Made by a program: the position numbers and the translations under genes. DNA of 64,000 nucleotides from Chitinispirillum alkaliphilum (GTDB lineage Bacteria > Fibrobacterota > Chitinivibrionia > Chitinivibrionales > Chitinispirillaceae): positions 1 through 64,000 of the forward strand of contig LDWW01000021.1 of NCBI GenBank assembly GCA_001045525.1. Reading direction: 5' to 3'. Within the stretch, counting starts at the first letter, position 1. Every line of letters begins with the position of its first letter. Positions 1 to 9,183 of this stretch are shown piece after piece. The notes beneath the pieces are model-generated. The model saw only the letters and a list, made by a program, of their open reading frames with translations, searched no databases and was not told where the DNA came from.

Positions 1-1
1 C

Positions 2-394
2 CAGCAGAAGATCACAGCCGTACTGGTAATCGATGAAGCTCATTTGCTCAAGCCTGAAATCTTTGATGAAATCAGGCTGCTTCATAACAGCAGATTCGAT
101 TCATGCGATTACCTGGCTACTGCGCTTGTAGGTCAGCCTCCGCTCAGGAAGATGATTGCATACGCCAAGTATTTACCCCTGAAACAGAGAATATCTGTCA
201 CCTGCCATGGCCCGCAGCGTGGCCCTGGGCGGTCAGGACTACAAAGAATTCTGCTATTATTTTATTTTTTGCATTCAGAAAAATTTTATACAACATTAAA
301 CAAACTTAATATAGTAAGCTCACTTCCCATCATTTACAATCTTCTTTCAATACTTTTAAAAAATTCTTTTCAGCCTTTATTACCAGTTCACTAA
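2..394 (+). pseudogene. Fragment of ExeA/TniB-like AAA ATPase (transposition helper)
   Basis: The frame is open from the window edge and begins QQKITAVLVIDEAHLLKPE. The hydrophobic stretch followed by DEAH is a Walker B motif, and the following VGQPPLR and LKQRISV segments are typical of ExeA/TniB-like ATPases that accompany some transposases. Family-like sequence stops near position 195. The rest of the frame (CHGPQRGPGRSG and on) looks like out-of-register read-through into unrelated DNA. The Walker A half lies outside the window. I read it as a mobile-element ATPase gene cut at its 3' end; whether the left part is intact cannot be seen. Confidence 0.6.
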
Positions 395-623
395 TTTGCA
401 CATTCAAAGGCCAACTATCAACAATAATTCTGCTCATTGAAAACACTTTATGGTCTACAGGGATATCTTTACCCAGTAATATGGATTTCATTTCCATTAA
501 TCGTTTTTTGAAATCAAACAATTGACTTTTGGGCACTCCCTCCAATTCAACTTTATCGTTAATCACATTGTCAATTGCAGCGATTGCTTGATTAATGTCT
601 TTTACAACAGACTCATTTTTCAT
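330..623 (-). CDS. Putative immunity protein for orphan Rhs toxin cassette 1
   Basis: This 97-aa soluble, charged, helix-rich protein starts 4 nt inside the end of the upstream Rhs C-terminal cassette (overlap at 620-623), as expected for a toxin/immunity pair translated together. I do not recognise a named immunity family. No signal peptide or membrane segment is visible, so the cognate toxin probably acts in the cytoplasm. The assignment rests on position: a small gene directly behind the variable tip of an Rhs protein. Confidence 0.6.
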   Translation of the reverse strand: MKNESVVKDINQAIAAIDNVINDKVELEGVPKSQLFDFKKRLMEMKSILLGKDIPVDHKVFSMSRIIVDSWPLNVQISELVIKAEKNFLKVLKEDCK

Positions 624-2158
624 TCCAGTAAATCTCCTAAATATGGTACGAACTTTTGGATTTGGCCACCTTTTAATCCAATACCTTGGGGCAAAGCGTT
701 ACCTTCAATCAAAGTGCTTCCTTCGCGAATCTTCCATTGTTTTATTCCTGTCATTTGATTCCAATCGGGACGTAAAGCTATTGAATTTCTAGAAGCAGGA
801 AATGTTTCAAATAGAAATCGTCCCCTTGCTTGTGCATTGATGCCATCAAAATAGCGTACACCGAATTCAGAAGAACTTGATTTTCGAACTTTAATTGTTC
901 TAACATCAAAAGACTCTAAGATTTCTTTTCTGGCCTCGCGTGGAACACCTTGTTTTTTGAGATAGCTCGAAGCCTCTCTGACACCTGAATAGGTAGCACT
1001 TTTACGAGAAATATTACCAGCAACATTTGTATTTCCACTCTTTGCAGCAGCAACACCGCCTACAACCATCAACCCAACATTTATACCTGTAGCATATCTT
1101 TCACCTCTAACAACCCATTTGTCATAATTCCAACATCCATCTCTGAAACCATCTTGTGAAGCTGCAATAATAAGACCTAAAGATCCTTGCCATGTGTCGG
1201 TAATTCTTCCCCTTGCTTCGAGCTGTGCTAACCAAAATCGCTGTCTTTCTACTTCAAGCTTTCTTTTTTCACCTTGTACTCTTTCATAATCCCTTTTTAT
1301 GCACTCAAAAGATAATAACCCATCGTCAGCAAAGAGATTTCTTGCTTCTGCCCAAGCAGAATAAAACCTAACTTCCCATTCACTTGGCACTGCGGCTATA
1401 AAAGATCCATCTGGTTTTAACCAATCAGGATCTTCCTCATTGCTAAAAGAAACATGATTCCAACTCTCCCTCCCATCCGGATCCACCAACCCCACCGGAT
1501 TCCCCCGCACATACTCATACAAATTCAACCCATCCACCGGCCCCGCCGGATCCGCACTCAACCACCTCCCTAACCAAGCCGCATAGTACCTTGCTCCATA
1601 ATAATACAACCCGGTTGCTTCATCCCGCTCTTTCCCGGTGTACCGATATTCTTTGAGTTTGACTTCTTTCTGGCTTGTTCCACAAGTAAAAGAAGTCCCT
1701 CCGTAGGGGAAGTACTCTTCATAGGAGATTAAAGCTCCTGTATCGTTAAGCTCAAGAGATGCACTTCCAAGATGATTCCCATACTGGTATCGGATCTTGT
1801 TTTTGTTCAAATCACTCGGTGAATCAGTCTCTCGCAAGAAGTCATCCTGCATCCAGTGATTAACAATAGCGATGCGGGATGTATCATCCATCACATGGTG
1901 ATCGTACCGTTCTAATTTCAAAGAACTTGCAGTGTTGATACGCTTTATCTCAACACCACCAAGATAGATTTTTTCTATCACTACACCGTTGGCTACAGTA
2001 ATCTTTCTGACCCGATTACCGCTGCCATCATAAATATAATACTCAGAATGTAATGCAGTGGGAAGATTATCGGGTGGGGAAAGCATTCCCCTAACGACAG
2101 CCAGCCAGAAGACTGTCTGTCTTTTCGTTACCCCTTCACAGGGGGGGCCTTCTGGCAC
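620..2158 (-). CDS. Orphan Rhs C-terminal cassette 1 (core end, linker, unknown toxin tip)
   Basis: The first ~38 residues do not match Rhs and come from junction DNA. Rhs sequence starts near 2050 (YYIYDGSGNRVRKI) and runs through the conserved core end YRYTGKERDEATGLYYYGARYY and NPVGLVDPDGRES. A ~140-residue linker follows (SFSNEEDPDWLKPDGSF to GVAAAKS) that is nearly identical to the linker of the long Rhs protein at 9470-15352. After AAAKS the two diverge completely; here the last ~120 residues form an unrecognised tip. There are no N-terminal Rhs repeats and no secretion signal, so this is probably a silent reserve cassette that becomes useful only after recombination into the long gene. 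The ATG at 2158 may not be used in nature. Confidence 0.7.
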   Translation of the reverse strand: MPEGPPCEGVTKRQTVFWLAVVRGMLSPPDNLPTALHSEYYIYDGSGNRVRKITVANGVVIEKIYLGGVEIKRINTASSLKLERYDHHVMDDTSRIAIVNHWMQDDFLRETDSPSDLNKNKIRYQYGNHLGSASLELNDTGALISYEEYFPYGGTSFTCGTSQKEVKLKEYRYTGKERDEATGLYYYGARYYAAWLGRWLSADPAGPVDGLNLYEYVRGNPVGLVDPDGRESWNHVSFSNEEDPDWLKPDGSFIAAVPSEWEVRFYSAWAEARNLFADDGLLSFECIKRDYERVQGEKRKLEVERQRFWLAQLEARGRITDTWQGSLGLIIAASQDGFRDGCWNYDKWVVRGERYATGINVGLMVVGGVAAAKSGNTNVAGNISRKSATYSGVREASSYLKKQGVPREARKEILESFDVRTIKVRKSSSSEFGVRYFDGINAQARGRFLFETFPASRNSIALRPDWNQMTGIKQWKIREGSTLIEGNALPQGIGLKGGQIQKFVPYLGDLLE

Positions 2159-2231
2159 GCGGGCACACTAAGGTTGGCGATTATTATAGCCTTTAGGAGT
2201 TTCTTCCGTTGCGCTTTGTGTGAACTGTTAG
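2050..2231. repeat. Recurrent junction sequence, copy 1
   Basis: About 180 bp that joins the broken Rhs core to the broken transposase. The same sequence, with small indels, lies at about 4575-4756 and 7310-7491. It contains the shared stretches GGGGAAAGCATTCCCCTAAC and CTGGCACGCGGGCNCACTAAGG. Three copies of one illegitimate junction show that the cassettes come from duplication of a single rearranged ancestor, not from three separate insertions. Confidence 0.75.
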
Positions 2232-2727
2232 ATATAAAATCAAGATCAAAAAGACCTCTGTAAGATCGCCGTGGCAGAATGGATATGCTGAGCGGGTTGA
2301 CAGAGAGTGCCGGGAAGTAAACGATTACATGATTATTCTTGGACAATACCACCTGATACACGTTATGAGAAAAATTGAAAAGCACCATAATTTCCAGCGG
2401 CCACATCAGGGAATTGAGAACTGTGTCCCGATGGGTTTTAAATATCCTGATTCTCCCGGAACAATCGATAAAGTCGAATGTGAGGAGATGCTTGGTGGTA
2501 TGCTGAAACACTATTATGTGAGACAGCCTGCCTGAAGCGTTTTTTCCTCTAACGACATATATTCAACATTGCTTTTTTCATAGCCATGCGATTGCTATAT
2601 ATGTTCTGCACCAATTTGTTGTTTCTGAACCTGAATTTTCAAAGAACGGATGAGTTTTTGGTATATACACTGTGCTTATATGGGTGTTTTCCCAGTGGTT
2701 TAGGATATTTTAGTTTTGCACCTTACA
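2232..2727 (+). pseudogene. 3' remnant of rve-type IS transposase, copy 1
   Basis: It matches the last ~95 codons and the whole 3' flank of the complete IS at 15.5-17.0 kb, from the AATCAAGATCAAAAAG region to the right end TTTTGCACCTTACA. The reading frame WQNGYAERVDRECREV to KHYYVRQPA is still open. The catalytic Glu region (YAERV) remains, but both upstream Asp residues are gone, so it cannot act as a transposase. Confidence 0.85.
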
Positions 2728-2817
2728 CGATGTTTTTAAAAAAATTATGATATTCCTTTATTCCATAACACTTCACAAAAAACTCTGATAAGAAATTCCA
2801 ACAAAGTAAGTTTTTTA

Positions 2818-2871
2818 ATGTTCCTTGGTGAAAACCCAATATTATATGTAAACATCTCATTCACGACAGGG
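2818..2871 (+). pseudogene. Short internal fragment of the same IS transposase
   Basis: These ~54 bp match the segment of the full transposase gene at about 16418-16471 that encodes MFLGENPEYKCKYLIHDRD. The fragment overlaps the 3' end of the neighbouring immunity gene on the other strand, so the last few codons of that gene (PCRE-stop) are IS DNA read in antisense. Confidence 0.75.
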
Positions 2872-3288
2872 CTTGTCTTTTTTTGCAATCAAAGTATAAC
2901 TAATTAGTAACAATAACATAACCACGTGGAAGTGCATAACTATCTCTGTCAGCACTAGAATATTAAGCTTAGTGTCACTAAAAATATTGAATCCCAATAT
3001 ATTCTCAATATTAAAGATTATCGGCGATAACTGATCGCAATTTGAAGGAACAAATACTGTAGTGAATAAACATGAAAAAAATGTTAGAATAGAAGAAATA
3101 AATAATGTTGAAACATTTACTCTTTTAAATTGAACTAGTGTTAAGTTGAGTAGTACTACGAACAATAGCAGGGGATGCCGATTGTATAATGGTGTTAACA
3201 AAATTTCATCAGTGAGACTAGCAACATATAATTGTAGTAGTAAGTAAACACATATAAAATAATTAATTCCTATAATCGATTTTTTCAA
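2857..3288 (-). CDS. Multi-pass membrane immunity protein for the amidase toxin cassette
   Basis: A 143-aa protein with about four hydrophobic segments (ICVYLLLQLYVA, LLLFVVLLNLTL, TLFISSILTFFSCL, VVMLLLLISYTL). It begins ~20 nt after the stop of the PGRP/amidase-tipped Rhs cassette. A membrane location suits protection from a toxin that cuts peptidoglycan in the periplasm. Its C-terminal PCRE-stop is encoded by an invading IS fragment, so the native C-terminus may be lost. The immunity role is inferred from position. Confidence 0.6.
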   Translation of the reverse strand: MKKSIIGINYFICVYLLLQLYVASLTDEILLTPLYNRHPLLLFVVLLNLTLVQFKRVNVSTLFISSILTFFSCLFTTVFVPSNCDQLSPIIFNIENILGFNIFSDTKLNILVLTEIVMHFHVVMLLLLISYTLIAKKDKPCRE

Positions 3289-3308
3289 AAGATTTTCCGT
3301 TCCATAAC

Positions 3309-4448
3309 TTATCGTTGCTGTGGCTGATACAACTTAAGAGAATCTCGTACTCGCTTTACCGCACCAAGTCCAACATTCCCAGGGCACCTATAACCCTTAA
3401 GTAACTCACTGTGACCACCCAATGTATCAATATCAAATTTGTCTTTCAGTTCTATGACAAGGTTTAATAATGACGTTTCCATGTTATTTGTTAATTTCCC
3501 ATCTCCTCGAAAAAATTCAAAAACATTCAGCCATTCGGTATCCAAATCTGTCATCAATACAACACCTATTCTTCCTGTGTTTGCACGAGCAACATGAGAA
3601 CCTAATATATCTATTGGACGTGCTTCATACACGTTTCCACTTGTATCAATTGCAAAGTGATATGGAATATCTGCATATACATCTTTTCTGCGAATATGAC
3701 GATCAAATAAAGAAACATTTTGCGATCTATCTTGCAATTGTTGAATTGTTAAATAATTCACTTCATTTCCTGAATGGTGAACGATAATTGAATGATAATT
3801 GTCCTTTAAGCATCCACTAATCTTTGGCCACAATCTATTACCGTCGAGAATAGGTTCTTTTGCTCCCCATTCCTCTCTTGCAATTACTCTGAATTCATTC
3901 TCAGAATATTCCTCTGTAAAAAATGTATTAGCTTTTACATAGTTACTTTCAGATAATCTGTCCGAAAACGGTATATCATTCAGGTTCCAACTCTCCCTCC
4001 CATCCGGATCCACCAACCCCACCGGATTCCCCCGCACATACTCATACAAATTCAACCCATCCACCGGACCCGCCGGATCCGCACTCAACCACCTCCCGAT
4101 CCAAGCACAATAGTACCTTGCTCCATAATAATACAACCCGGTCGCTTCATCCCGCTCTTTCCCGGTATACCGGTATTCTTTGAGTTTGACTTCTTTCTGG
4201 CTTGTTCCACAAGTAAAAGAAGTCCCTCCGTAGGGGAAGTACTCTTCATAGGAGATTAAAGCTCCTGTATCGTTAAGCTCAAGAGATGCACTTCCAAGAT
4301 GATTCCCATACTGGTATCGGATCTTGTTTTTGTTCAAATCACTCGGTGAATCAGTCTCTCGCAAGAAGTCATCCTGCATCCAGTGATTAACAATAGCGAT
4401 GCGGGATGTATCATCCATCACATGGTGATCGTACCGTTCCAATATCAA
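3309..4448 (-). CDS. Orphan Rhs C-terminal cassette 2 with N-acetylmuramoyl-L-alanine amidase/PGRP tip
   Basis: Residues 1-155 are the Rhs core end (YRYTGKERDEATGLYYYGARYY, NPVGLVDPDGRES). Rhs sequence continues upstream to ~4580, but a stop lies in frame just before it and the first ATG is internal. The tip carries an amidase_2/PGRP domain: AREEWGA, then SIIVHHSG (first zinc His), IPYHFAIDTSGNVYEARP, and LGGHSELLKGYRCPGN (second His and the CPG Cys ligand). All three expected zinc ligands are present, so it should cleave the bond between MurNAc and L-Ala in the cell wall. The broken 5' end suggests a silent cassette. The domain call is firm. Confidence 0.82.
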   Translation of the reverse strand: MILERYDHHVMDDTSRIAIVNHWMQDDFLRETDSPSDLNKNKIRYQYGNHLGSASLELNDTGALISYEEYFPYGGTSFTCGTSQKEVKLKEYRYTGKERDEATGLYYYGARYYCAWIGRWLSADPAGPVDGLNLYEYVRGNPVGLVDPDGRESWNLNDIPFSDRLSESNYVKANTFFTEEYSENEFRVIAREEWGAKEPILDGNRLWPKISGCLKDNYHSIIVHHSGNEVNYLTIQQLQDRSQNVSLFDRHIRRKDVYADIPYHFAIDTSGNVYEARPIDILGSHVARANTGRIGVVLMTDLDTEWLNVFEFFRGDGKLTNNMETSLLNLVIELKDKFDIDTLGGHSELLKGYRCPGNVGLGAVKRVRDSLKLYQPQQR

Positions 4449-4574
4449 AGAGCTGCCGGTGCTGATACGCCTGATCTCAACACCACCAAGATAGATTTTC
4501 TCTATCTTTTCACCATTAGCAATAGTAATCTTTCTGACTCTGTTACCGCCACCATCATAAATATAATACTCAGA

Positions 4575-4756
4575 ATGTAATGCAGTGGGAAGTTTCCGGG
4601 TGGGGAAAGCATTCCCCTAACGACAGCCAGCCAGAAGACTGTCTGTCTTTTCGTTACCCCTTCACAGGGGGGCCTCCTGGCACGCGGGCACACTAAGGTT
4701 GGCGATTACTATAGCCTTTAGGAGTTTCATCCGTTGCGCTTTATGTAAATTGTTAG
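4575..4756. repeat. Recurrent junction sequence, copy 2
   Basis: Second copy of the Rhs-core/IS junction described at 2050-2231. A small indel in the GGGAAG(A)TT stretch shifts the frame relative to copy 1, which is why the upstream open frame in this cassette is not joined to the Rhs frame. Confidence 0.75.
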
Positions 4757-5245
4757 AATATAAATCAAAAAGTTCTCTGTAAGATCGCCGTGGCAGAATG
4801 GTTACGCTGAACGGGTCGTCAGAGAGTGCCGGGAAGTACTTGATTACATGATTATTCTGGGACAATACCACCTGATACACGTTATGAGAAAAATTGAAAA
4901 GCACCATAATTTCCAAAGACCACACCAGGGAATCAGGAATTGTGTCCCGATGGGTTTTGAATATCCTGATTCTCCCGGAACAATCGATCATATTGAATGT
5001 GAAGAGATGCTTGGTGGTATGCTGAAACACTATTATGTGAAACAGGCTGCCTGAAAGTTTACTCCCCTCTGACAGAATATTCCACACTGCTATGTATAGC
5101 CTTGCGATTGCTATATATGTTCTGTGCTAATTTGCTGATTTTTAACCTGAGTTTTCATAGAACGGATGACTTTCAGATGTGTTTACAGGATCTACACGCC
5201 TGTATTTTCAGTGGTTTAGGACCATTTTGGTTTTTGCACCTTACA
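4757..5245 (+). pseudogene. 3' remnant of rve-type IS transposase, copy 2
   Basis: Same 3' fragment as at 2232-2727. The open part reads DYMIILGQYHLIHVMRKIEK to KHYYVKQAA and ends in the IS right end TTTTTGCACCTTACA. It is very close to the complete copy, including the 3' untranslated flank. Confidence 0.85.
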
Positions 5246-5462
5246 TGAAACGATATCTGAACATGGATCTTCTAAAGGACATGATAATAGAAAAAGAAGT
5301 AGCTTAAAAACTGAAAGGGTAAACATAAAACCAAAACCGGAGAAAACTTAACAGAAAATAATGTGCGAAATATTCTTGACATTACCTGCCGCCATGGCGG
5401 CGAACTGGCCGGAATGCTCCTGGCTGCCGCCGCCCAACATGCAGATAAATTTTACGTTTTTA

Positions 5463-5819
5463 TCAGCTAAGGCTTTTCGACTTTTTTTTATTATCCTTTA
5501 TCACAAAAGAACTTATTTCTGCCGCAAGTATGAGAAAATATGGTAAATACTTTTCTGAGCTATGTGTAACAGAAAGCAATAGCATTATTACAAACAGCAA
5601 AAAGCAAACATCTACTACAAAACATCCATAATCAAGCATTTTTTTTAAGATTTCAGATAGGGTGTGACCTACTTCATTCTTTAAAGCTCGCATGAATATA
5701 GAAGAAAAAATTAACACTATAACTACACCTATATACGTAGCCCAAAGGTCATATTTTAGTAACAAGTAAATACTCATTATTTTCATTAAAATGTAAGTAC
5801 TTTTTGCAATAAAATTCAT
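5463..5819 (-). CDS. Membrane immunity protein for orphan Rhs cassette 3
   Basis: A 118-aa protein with about four hydrophobic segments (IMSIYLLLKYDLW, YIGVVIVLIFSSIFM, CFVVDVCFLLFVIMLLLSV, YFLILAAEISSFVI) and a Lys-rich tail. Its ATG is 4 nt behind the stop of the toxin cassette, so the two are translationally coupled. A membrane immunity protein points to a toxin that acts on or across the inner membrane. No named family is recognised. Confidence 0.6.
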   Translation of the reverse strand: MNFIAKSTYILMKIMSIYLLLKYDLWATYIGVVIVLIFSSIFMRALKNEVGHTLSEILKKMLDYGCFVVDVCFLLFVIMLLLSVTHSSEKYLPYFLILAAEISSFVIKDNKKKSKSLS

Positions 5820-5822
5820 TAT

Positions 5823-7178
5823 TTACTCCGAATCTATATTCTGTATTTTGGGAATTGTTTTATCATAGTCGCTTTTAGTTGCTTCTTGTAAACCTCTGAT
5901 TAGTATTTGAAGTCCAGCATTTTCATCCTCCCACATAGCCAGATATGACTCAAGTCCTTTGCTAACTGTGTTTTCAACAGAACCAATTATTGACATTGCT
6001 GTGATTGGTCCACTTATAGAAGTACCTAGTTTTTCCTTTAGAATGTACCCAAATGTCATTTTCCCTGTTATTTCAGCCAGATCAATTCCCATATTTTTAA
6101 TCGCAAAATAAGCTCCTGCTGGTAATTGACTTATTGCAACAGATAAAGCTTCAGGGTTATCAACAGCAACACGTAATAAATAAACTAATGCACGAGTACC
6201 TTGTGAGATCATAGAGTGCTGCACAATAGATAAAACTCTAGCCCTTTCTCCTGCTAAACCAAACCCAGCCGCCCGAAATCGTAAATAATGAGCACAATTG
6301 ATAGGAGTCTTAACAAACCCTTTTAAAAACCCTGAAGCTGTAAAACTAATGCGCATACCATCCGAAGCCTTATCCATCTCACTATTTGGATTGAGTCTAT
6401 TCTCGTCATTCAAGTCATTAGAATACTCTGGAAGATTAGCTAGATATCCTATTGCTCCAAATGGGTTCATGAATTGTTCCATTTGATTTTGTAAATTTTC
6501 TGACTTTTTTGCTGCTTGGAAATCAGCTTCCGGCATTACAACACCCCTGCCATTTAGCATCCCAAGGACTTCCCTATTCCTTAAGTTCTGTTCATCTGCC
6601 AGTTCTTGCTCTTCAACCATCATTTCGTAATCCGTAGGCCTCCATTGGGCTGTATTATCACCTTGACAAAAAACAACACCCGCTAAACCTTCAAAATAAG
6701 CTACATCGTCTGAATTCCAACTCTCCCTCCCATCCGGATCCACCAACCCCACCGGATTCCCCCGCACATACTCATACAAATTCAACCCATCCACCGGCCC
6801 CGCCGGATCCGCACTCAGCCACCTTCCGATCCAGGCCGCATAGTACCTTGCTCCATAATAATACAACCCGGTCGCTTCATCCCGCTCTTTCCCGGTATAC
6901 CGGTATTCCTTTAGTTTGACTTCTTTCTGGTTTGTTCCACAAGTAAAAGAAGTCCCTCCGTAGGGGAAGTACTCTTCATAGGAGATTAAAGCTCCTGTAT
7001 CGTTAAGCTCAAGAGATGCACTTCCAAGATGATTCCCATACTGGTATCGGATCTTGTTTTTGTTCAAATCACTCGGTGAATCAGTCTCTCGCAAGAAGTC
7101 ATCCTGCATCCAGTGATTAACAATAGCGATGCGGGATGTATCATCCATCACATGGTGATCGTACCGTTCCAATATCAA
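5823..7178 (-). CDS. Orphan Rhs C-terminal cassette 3 with unknown, possibly membrane-active tip
   Basis: The Rhs core end occupies residues 1-155 and ends at DPDGRESWN. The ~295-residue tip is unlike the other cassettes. It has an acidic helical stretch, then a long Gly/Ala/Leu/Ile-rich part (ALVYLLRVAVDNPEAL, LPAGAYFAIKNMGIDL, GPITAMSIIGSV). With a multi-pass immunity protein next door, a pore-forming or membrane-inserting toxin is a reasonable guess, but I see no catalytic motif and recognise no family. The Rhs frame is not joined to any start upstream, so it is probably silent as it stands. Confidence 0.65.
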   Translation of the reverse strand: MILERYDHHVMDDTSRIAIVNHWMQDDFLRETDSPSDLNKNKIRYQYGNHLGSASLELNDTGALISYEEYFPYGGTSFTCGTNQKEVKLKEYRYTGKERDEATGLYYYGARYYAAWIGRWLSADPAGPVDGLNLYEYVRGNPVGLVDPDGRESWNSDDVAYFEGLAGVVFCQGDNTAQWRPTDYEMMVEEQELADEQNLRNREVLGMLNGRGVVMPEADFQAAKKSENLQNQMEQFMNPFGAIGYLANLPEYSNDLNDENRLNPNSEMDKASDGMRISFTASGFLKGFVKTPINCAHYLRFRAAGFGLAGERARVLSIVQHSMISQGTRALVYLLRVAVDNPEALSVAISQLPAGAYFAIKNMGIDLAEITGKMTFGYILKEKLGTSISGPITAMSIIGSVENTVSKGLESYLAMWEDENAGLQILIRGLQEATKSDYDKTIPKIQNIDSE

Positions 7179-7309
7179 AGAGCTGCCGGTGCTAATACGC
7201 CTGATCTCAACACCACCAAAATAGATTTTCTCTATCTTTTCACCAGTGGCTACAGTAATCTTTCTGACCCGATTGCCGCCACCATCATAAATATAATACT
7301 CAGAATGTA

Positions 7310-7491
7310 ATGCAGTGGGAAGTTTCCGGGTGGGGAAAGCATTCCCCTAACGACAGCCAGCCAGAAGACTGTCTGTCTTTTCGTTACCCCTTCACAGGGG
7401 GGCCTCCTGGCACGCGGGCTCACTAAGGTTGGCGATTATTATAGCCTTTAGGAGTTTCTTCCGTTGGGCTTTATGCAAATTGATAGAATAT
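7310..7491. repeat. Recurrent junction sequence, copy 3
   Basis: Third copy of the Rhs-core/IS junction. It is closest to copy 2 (shared GGGAAGTTTCCGGGTGGGG), which suggests cassettes 2 and 3 separated most recently. Confidence 0.75.
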
Positions 7492-7987
7492 ATAATCAAG
7501 ACCAAAAAAAAACTCTGTAAGATCGCCGTGGCAGAATGGATATGCTGAACGGGGTCGTCAGAGAGTGTCGGAAGTATTTGATTACATGATTATTCTTGGA
7601 GAATTTCATTTACGACATGTTATGAGAAGAATTGAAAAGCACCATAACTTACAAAGGCCACACCAGGGAATCGGGAATTGTATACCGATGGGTTTTAAAT
7701 ACCCAAACTTCCCAGGAACAATCGATAAAGTCAAATGTAAGGAAATGCTTGCTGGTATGCTGAGACACTATTATGTGAAACAGGCTGTCTGAAGCGTTTT
7801 TTCCTCTAACGACATATATTCACCATTGCTTTTTTTGTAGCCTTGCGATTGCTATACATGTTCTGCGCTAATTTGTTGATTTTTAACCTGAATTTTCAAA
7901 GAACGGATGACTTTCAGATGTGTTTACAGGATCTACACGCCTGTATTTTTCAGCGGTTTAGGACCATTTTGGTTTTTGCACCTTACA
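7492..7987 (+). pseudogene. 3' remnant of rve-type IS transposase, copy 3
   Basis: Same 3' fragment as copies 1 and 2 but more diverged (GEFHLRHVMRRIEKHHNLQR, FPGTIDKVKCKEML). It ends at GCACCTTACA, directly next to the IS30-type element at 8008. Confidence 0.85.
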
Positions 7988-8007
7988 GGGACTACTTAAT
8001 ATCTTAG

Positions 8008-9142
8008 ATTCAATTCGTAAGTGCAACAGTGCAAATTCTTTCTGAAAAATTATATATATCCTGGATTTTTTCCCCATAAAGAGAAGTGAATCCGATTCCT
8101 GATAAAAATACGTCTTTGGGTGTTCTATATCCGAGGCATTTCCTTGGACGATTATTGAGTTTTTCCATAATTTTTATCATGTCATCATTCCTCAGATGCA
8201 ATATTTCGCTGCCTTTAGGGACATATTGCCTGATTAGCCCATTAGTGTTTTCATTAAGACCTCTTTCATATGAACTGTATGGGTGTGCAAAATAAAACGT
8301 AGTATTGAGATCTACCATAACCTGTTCGTGACAGGCAAATTCTTTCCCATTGTCGCCTGTAATTGTAAGGACATAATCCTTAAATGGGAGTAATTGTTCT
8401 TTGACACATGCACCGACCAACTCAGAATCTTTTCTATTAACTACAGATAGTAGTGTAAAACGAGACTTTCGTTCTACAATGCTTACCAGTGCTCCCTTGT
8501 GGGATTTCCCAATAATCGTATAGATCTCCCAATCGCCTATACGCTCACGAGTTTCTACAACGGGTGGGCGATCATCGATAGATATTCTGTTCTTGATATG
8601 GCCACGATAGTTATATCCTGAACCATAGCGTTTTTTGCGTTTTCTGCTTGATTGGCGAAGGTGTTTGAAAAGTGAGCCGCCCGATGCTTTATCTTTCCAA
8701 ATCATCTGGTAGATCGTTTCCACACTTATAAAAATATCATGTTCCAAACGCAGGTAATTCGATACTTGCTAAGGACTCCAATCCATCCTCAAATATGATT
8801 CAGCCAAATCCCTTTCTTGCTCAGTAATACGTGTGTTGCGGTGAGATGTATGGAGACGCTCGGAAGATAAGCTTTGCGCCTGTTTGAATCTATAACCTCG
8901 CTTACCTTTATTGCGCTTAATTTCACGAGATACTGTAGATGCTGAGCGATTTAGGAGGCGGCTGATTGCACGAATGCTAAATCCCTTTTTTAGTAGCTGG
9001 TAAATCATATATCTTTCTTCTAAGGCCAAATGCTGATAAAGGTTCATCAAACTACTCCAGTTAGTGGTTTGTACTATGCAGAACCAATATCGTATTTGGC
9101 CCTGTTTCTTGTCACACTAACTGTTGCACTAACAACTTGAAT
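8008..9142 (-). mobile_element. IS30-family insertion sequence (inactive copy)
   Basis: The ends are imperfect inverted repeats: 8008-8030 reads ATTCAATTCGTAAGTGCAAC plus AGT, and the complement of 9120-9142 reads ATTCAAGTTGTTAGTGCAAC plus AGT, with 19 of 23 positions matching. The element is about 1135 bp and is filled by one transposase gene whose stop lies inside the left repeat. It sits between the third IS remnant and the immunity gene of the long Rhs protein. I could not establish a target duplication. Confidence 0.82.
8010..9050 (-). pseudogene. IS30-family transposase with a single in-frame amber codon
   Basis: The N-terminal half (93 codons from the ATG at 9050) has an IS30-type helix-turn-helix: LALEERYMIYQLLKKGFSIR, then RSASTVSREIKRN. 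TAG at 8769-8771 stands in the DWSP-E-Q context, so GAG to TAG is the likely change. The frame continues unbroken as QVSNYLRLEHDIFISVETIY, through the DDE core: GDWEIYTIIGKSHKG, TITGDNGKEF, HPYSSYERGLNENTNGLIRQ and RPRKCLGYRTPKDVF. Total length (~347 codons) is normal for the family. One substitution separates it from an intact gene, so decay is recent, or the amber is suppressed or a sequencing error. Confidence 0.88.
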
Positions 9143-9183
9143 TCAGCCTTTTTCACATCAATGTTTTGTACATTAAACCGCGG

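Noticed and set aside
2128..2511. Minus-strand 127-aa frame opposite the IS remnant (also 4662-5087 and 16236-16841)
   Set aside because: All are antisense to the transposase sequence and recur only because the IS does.
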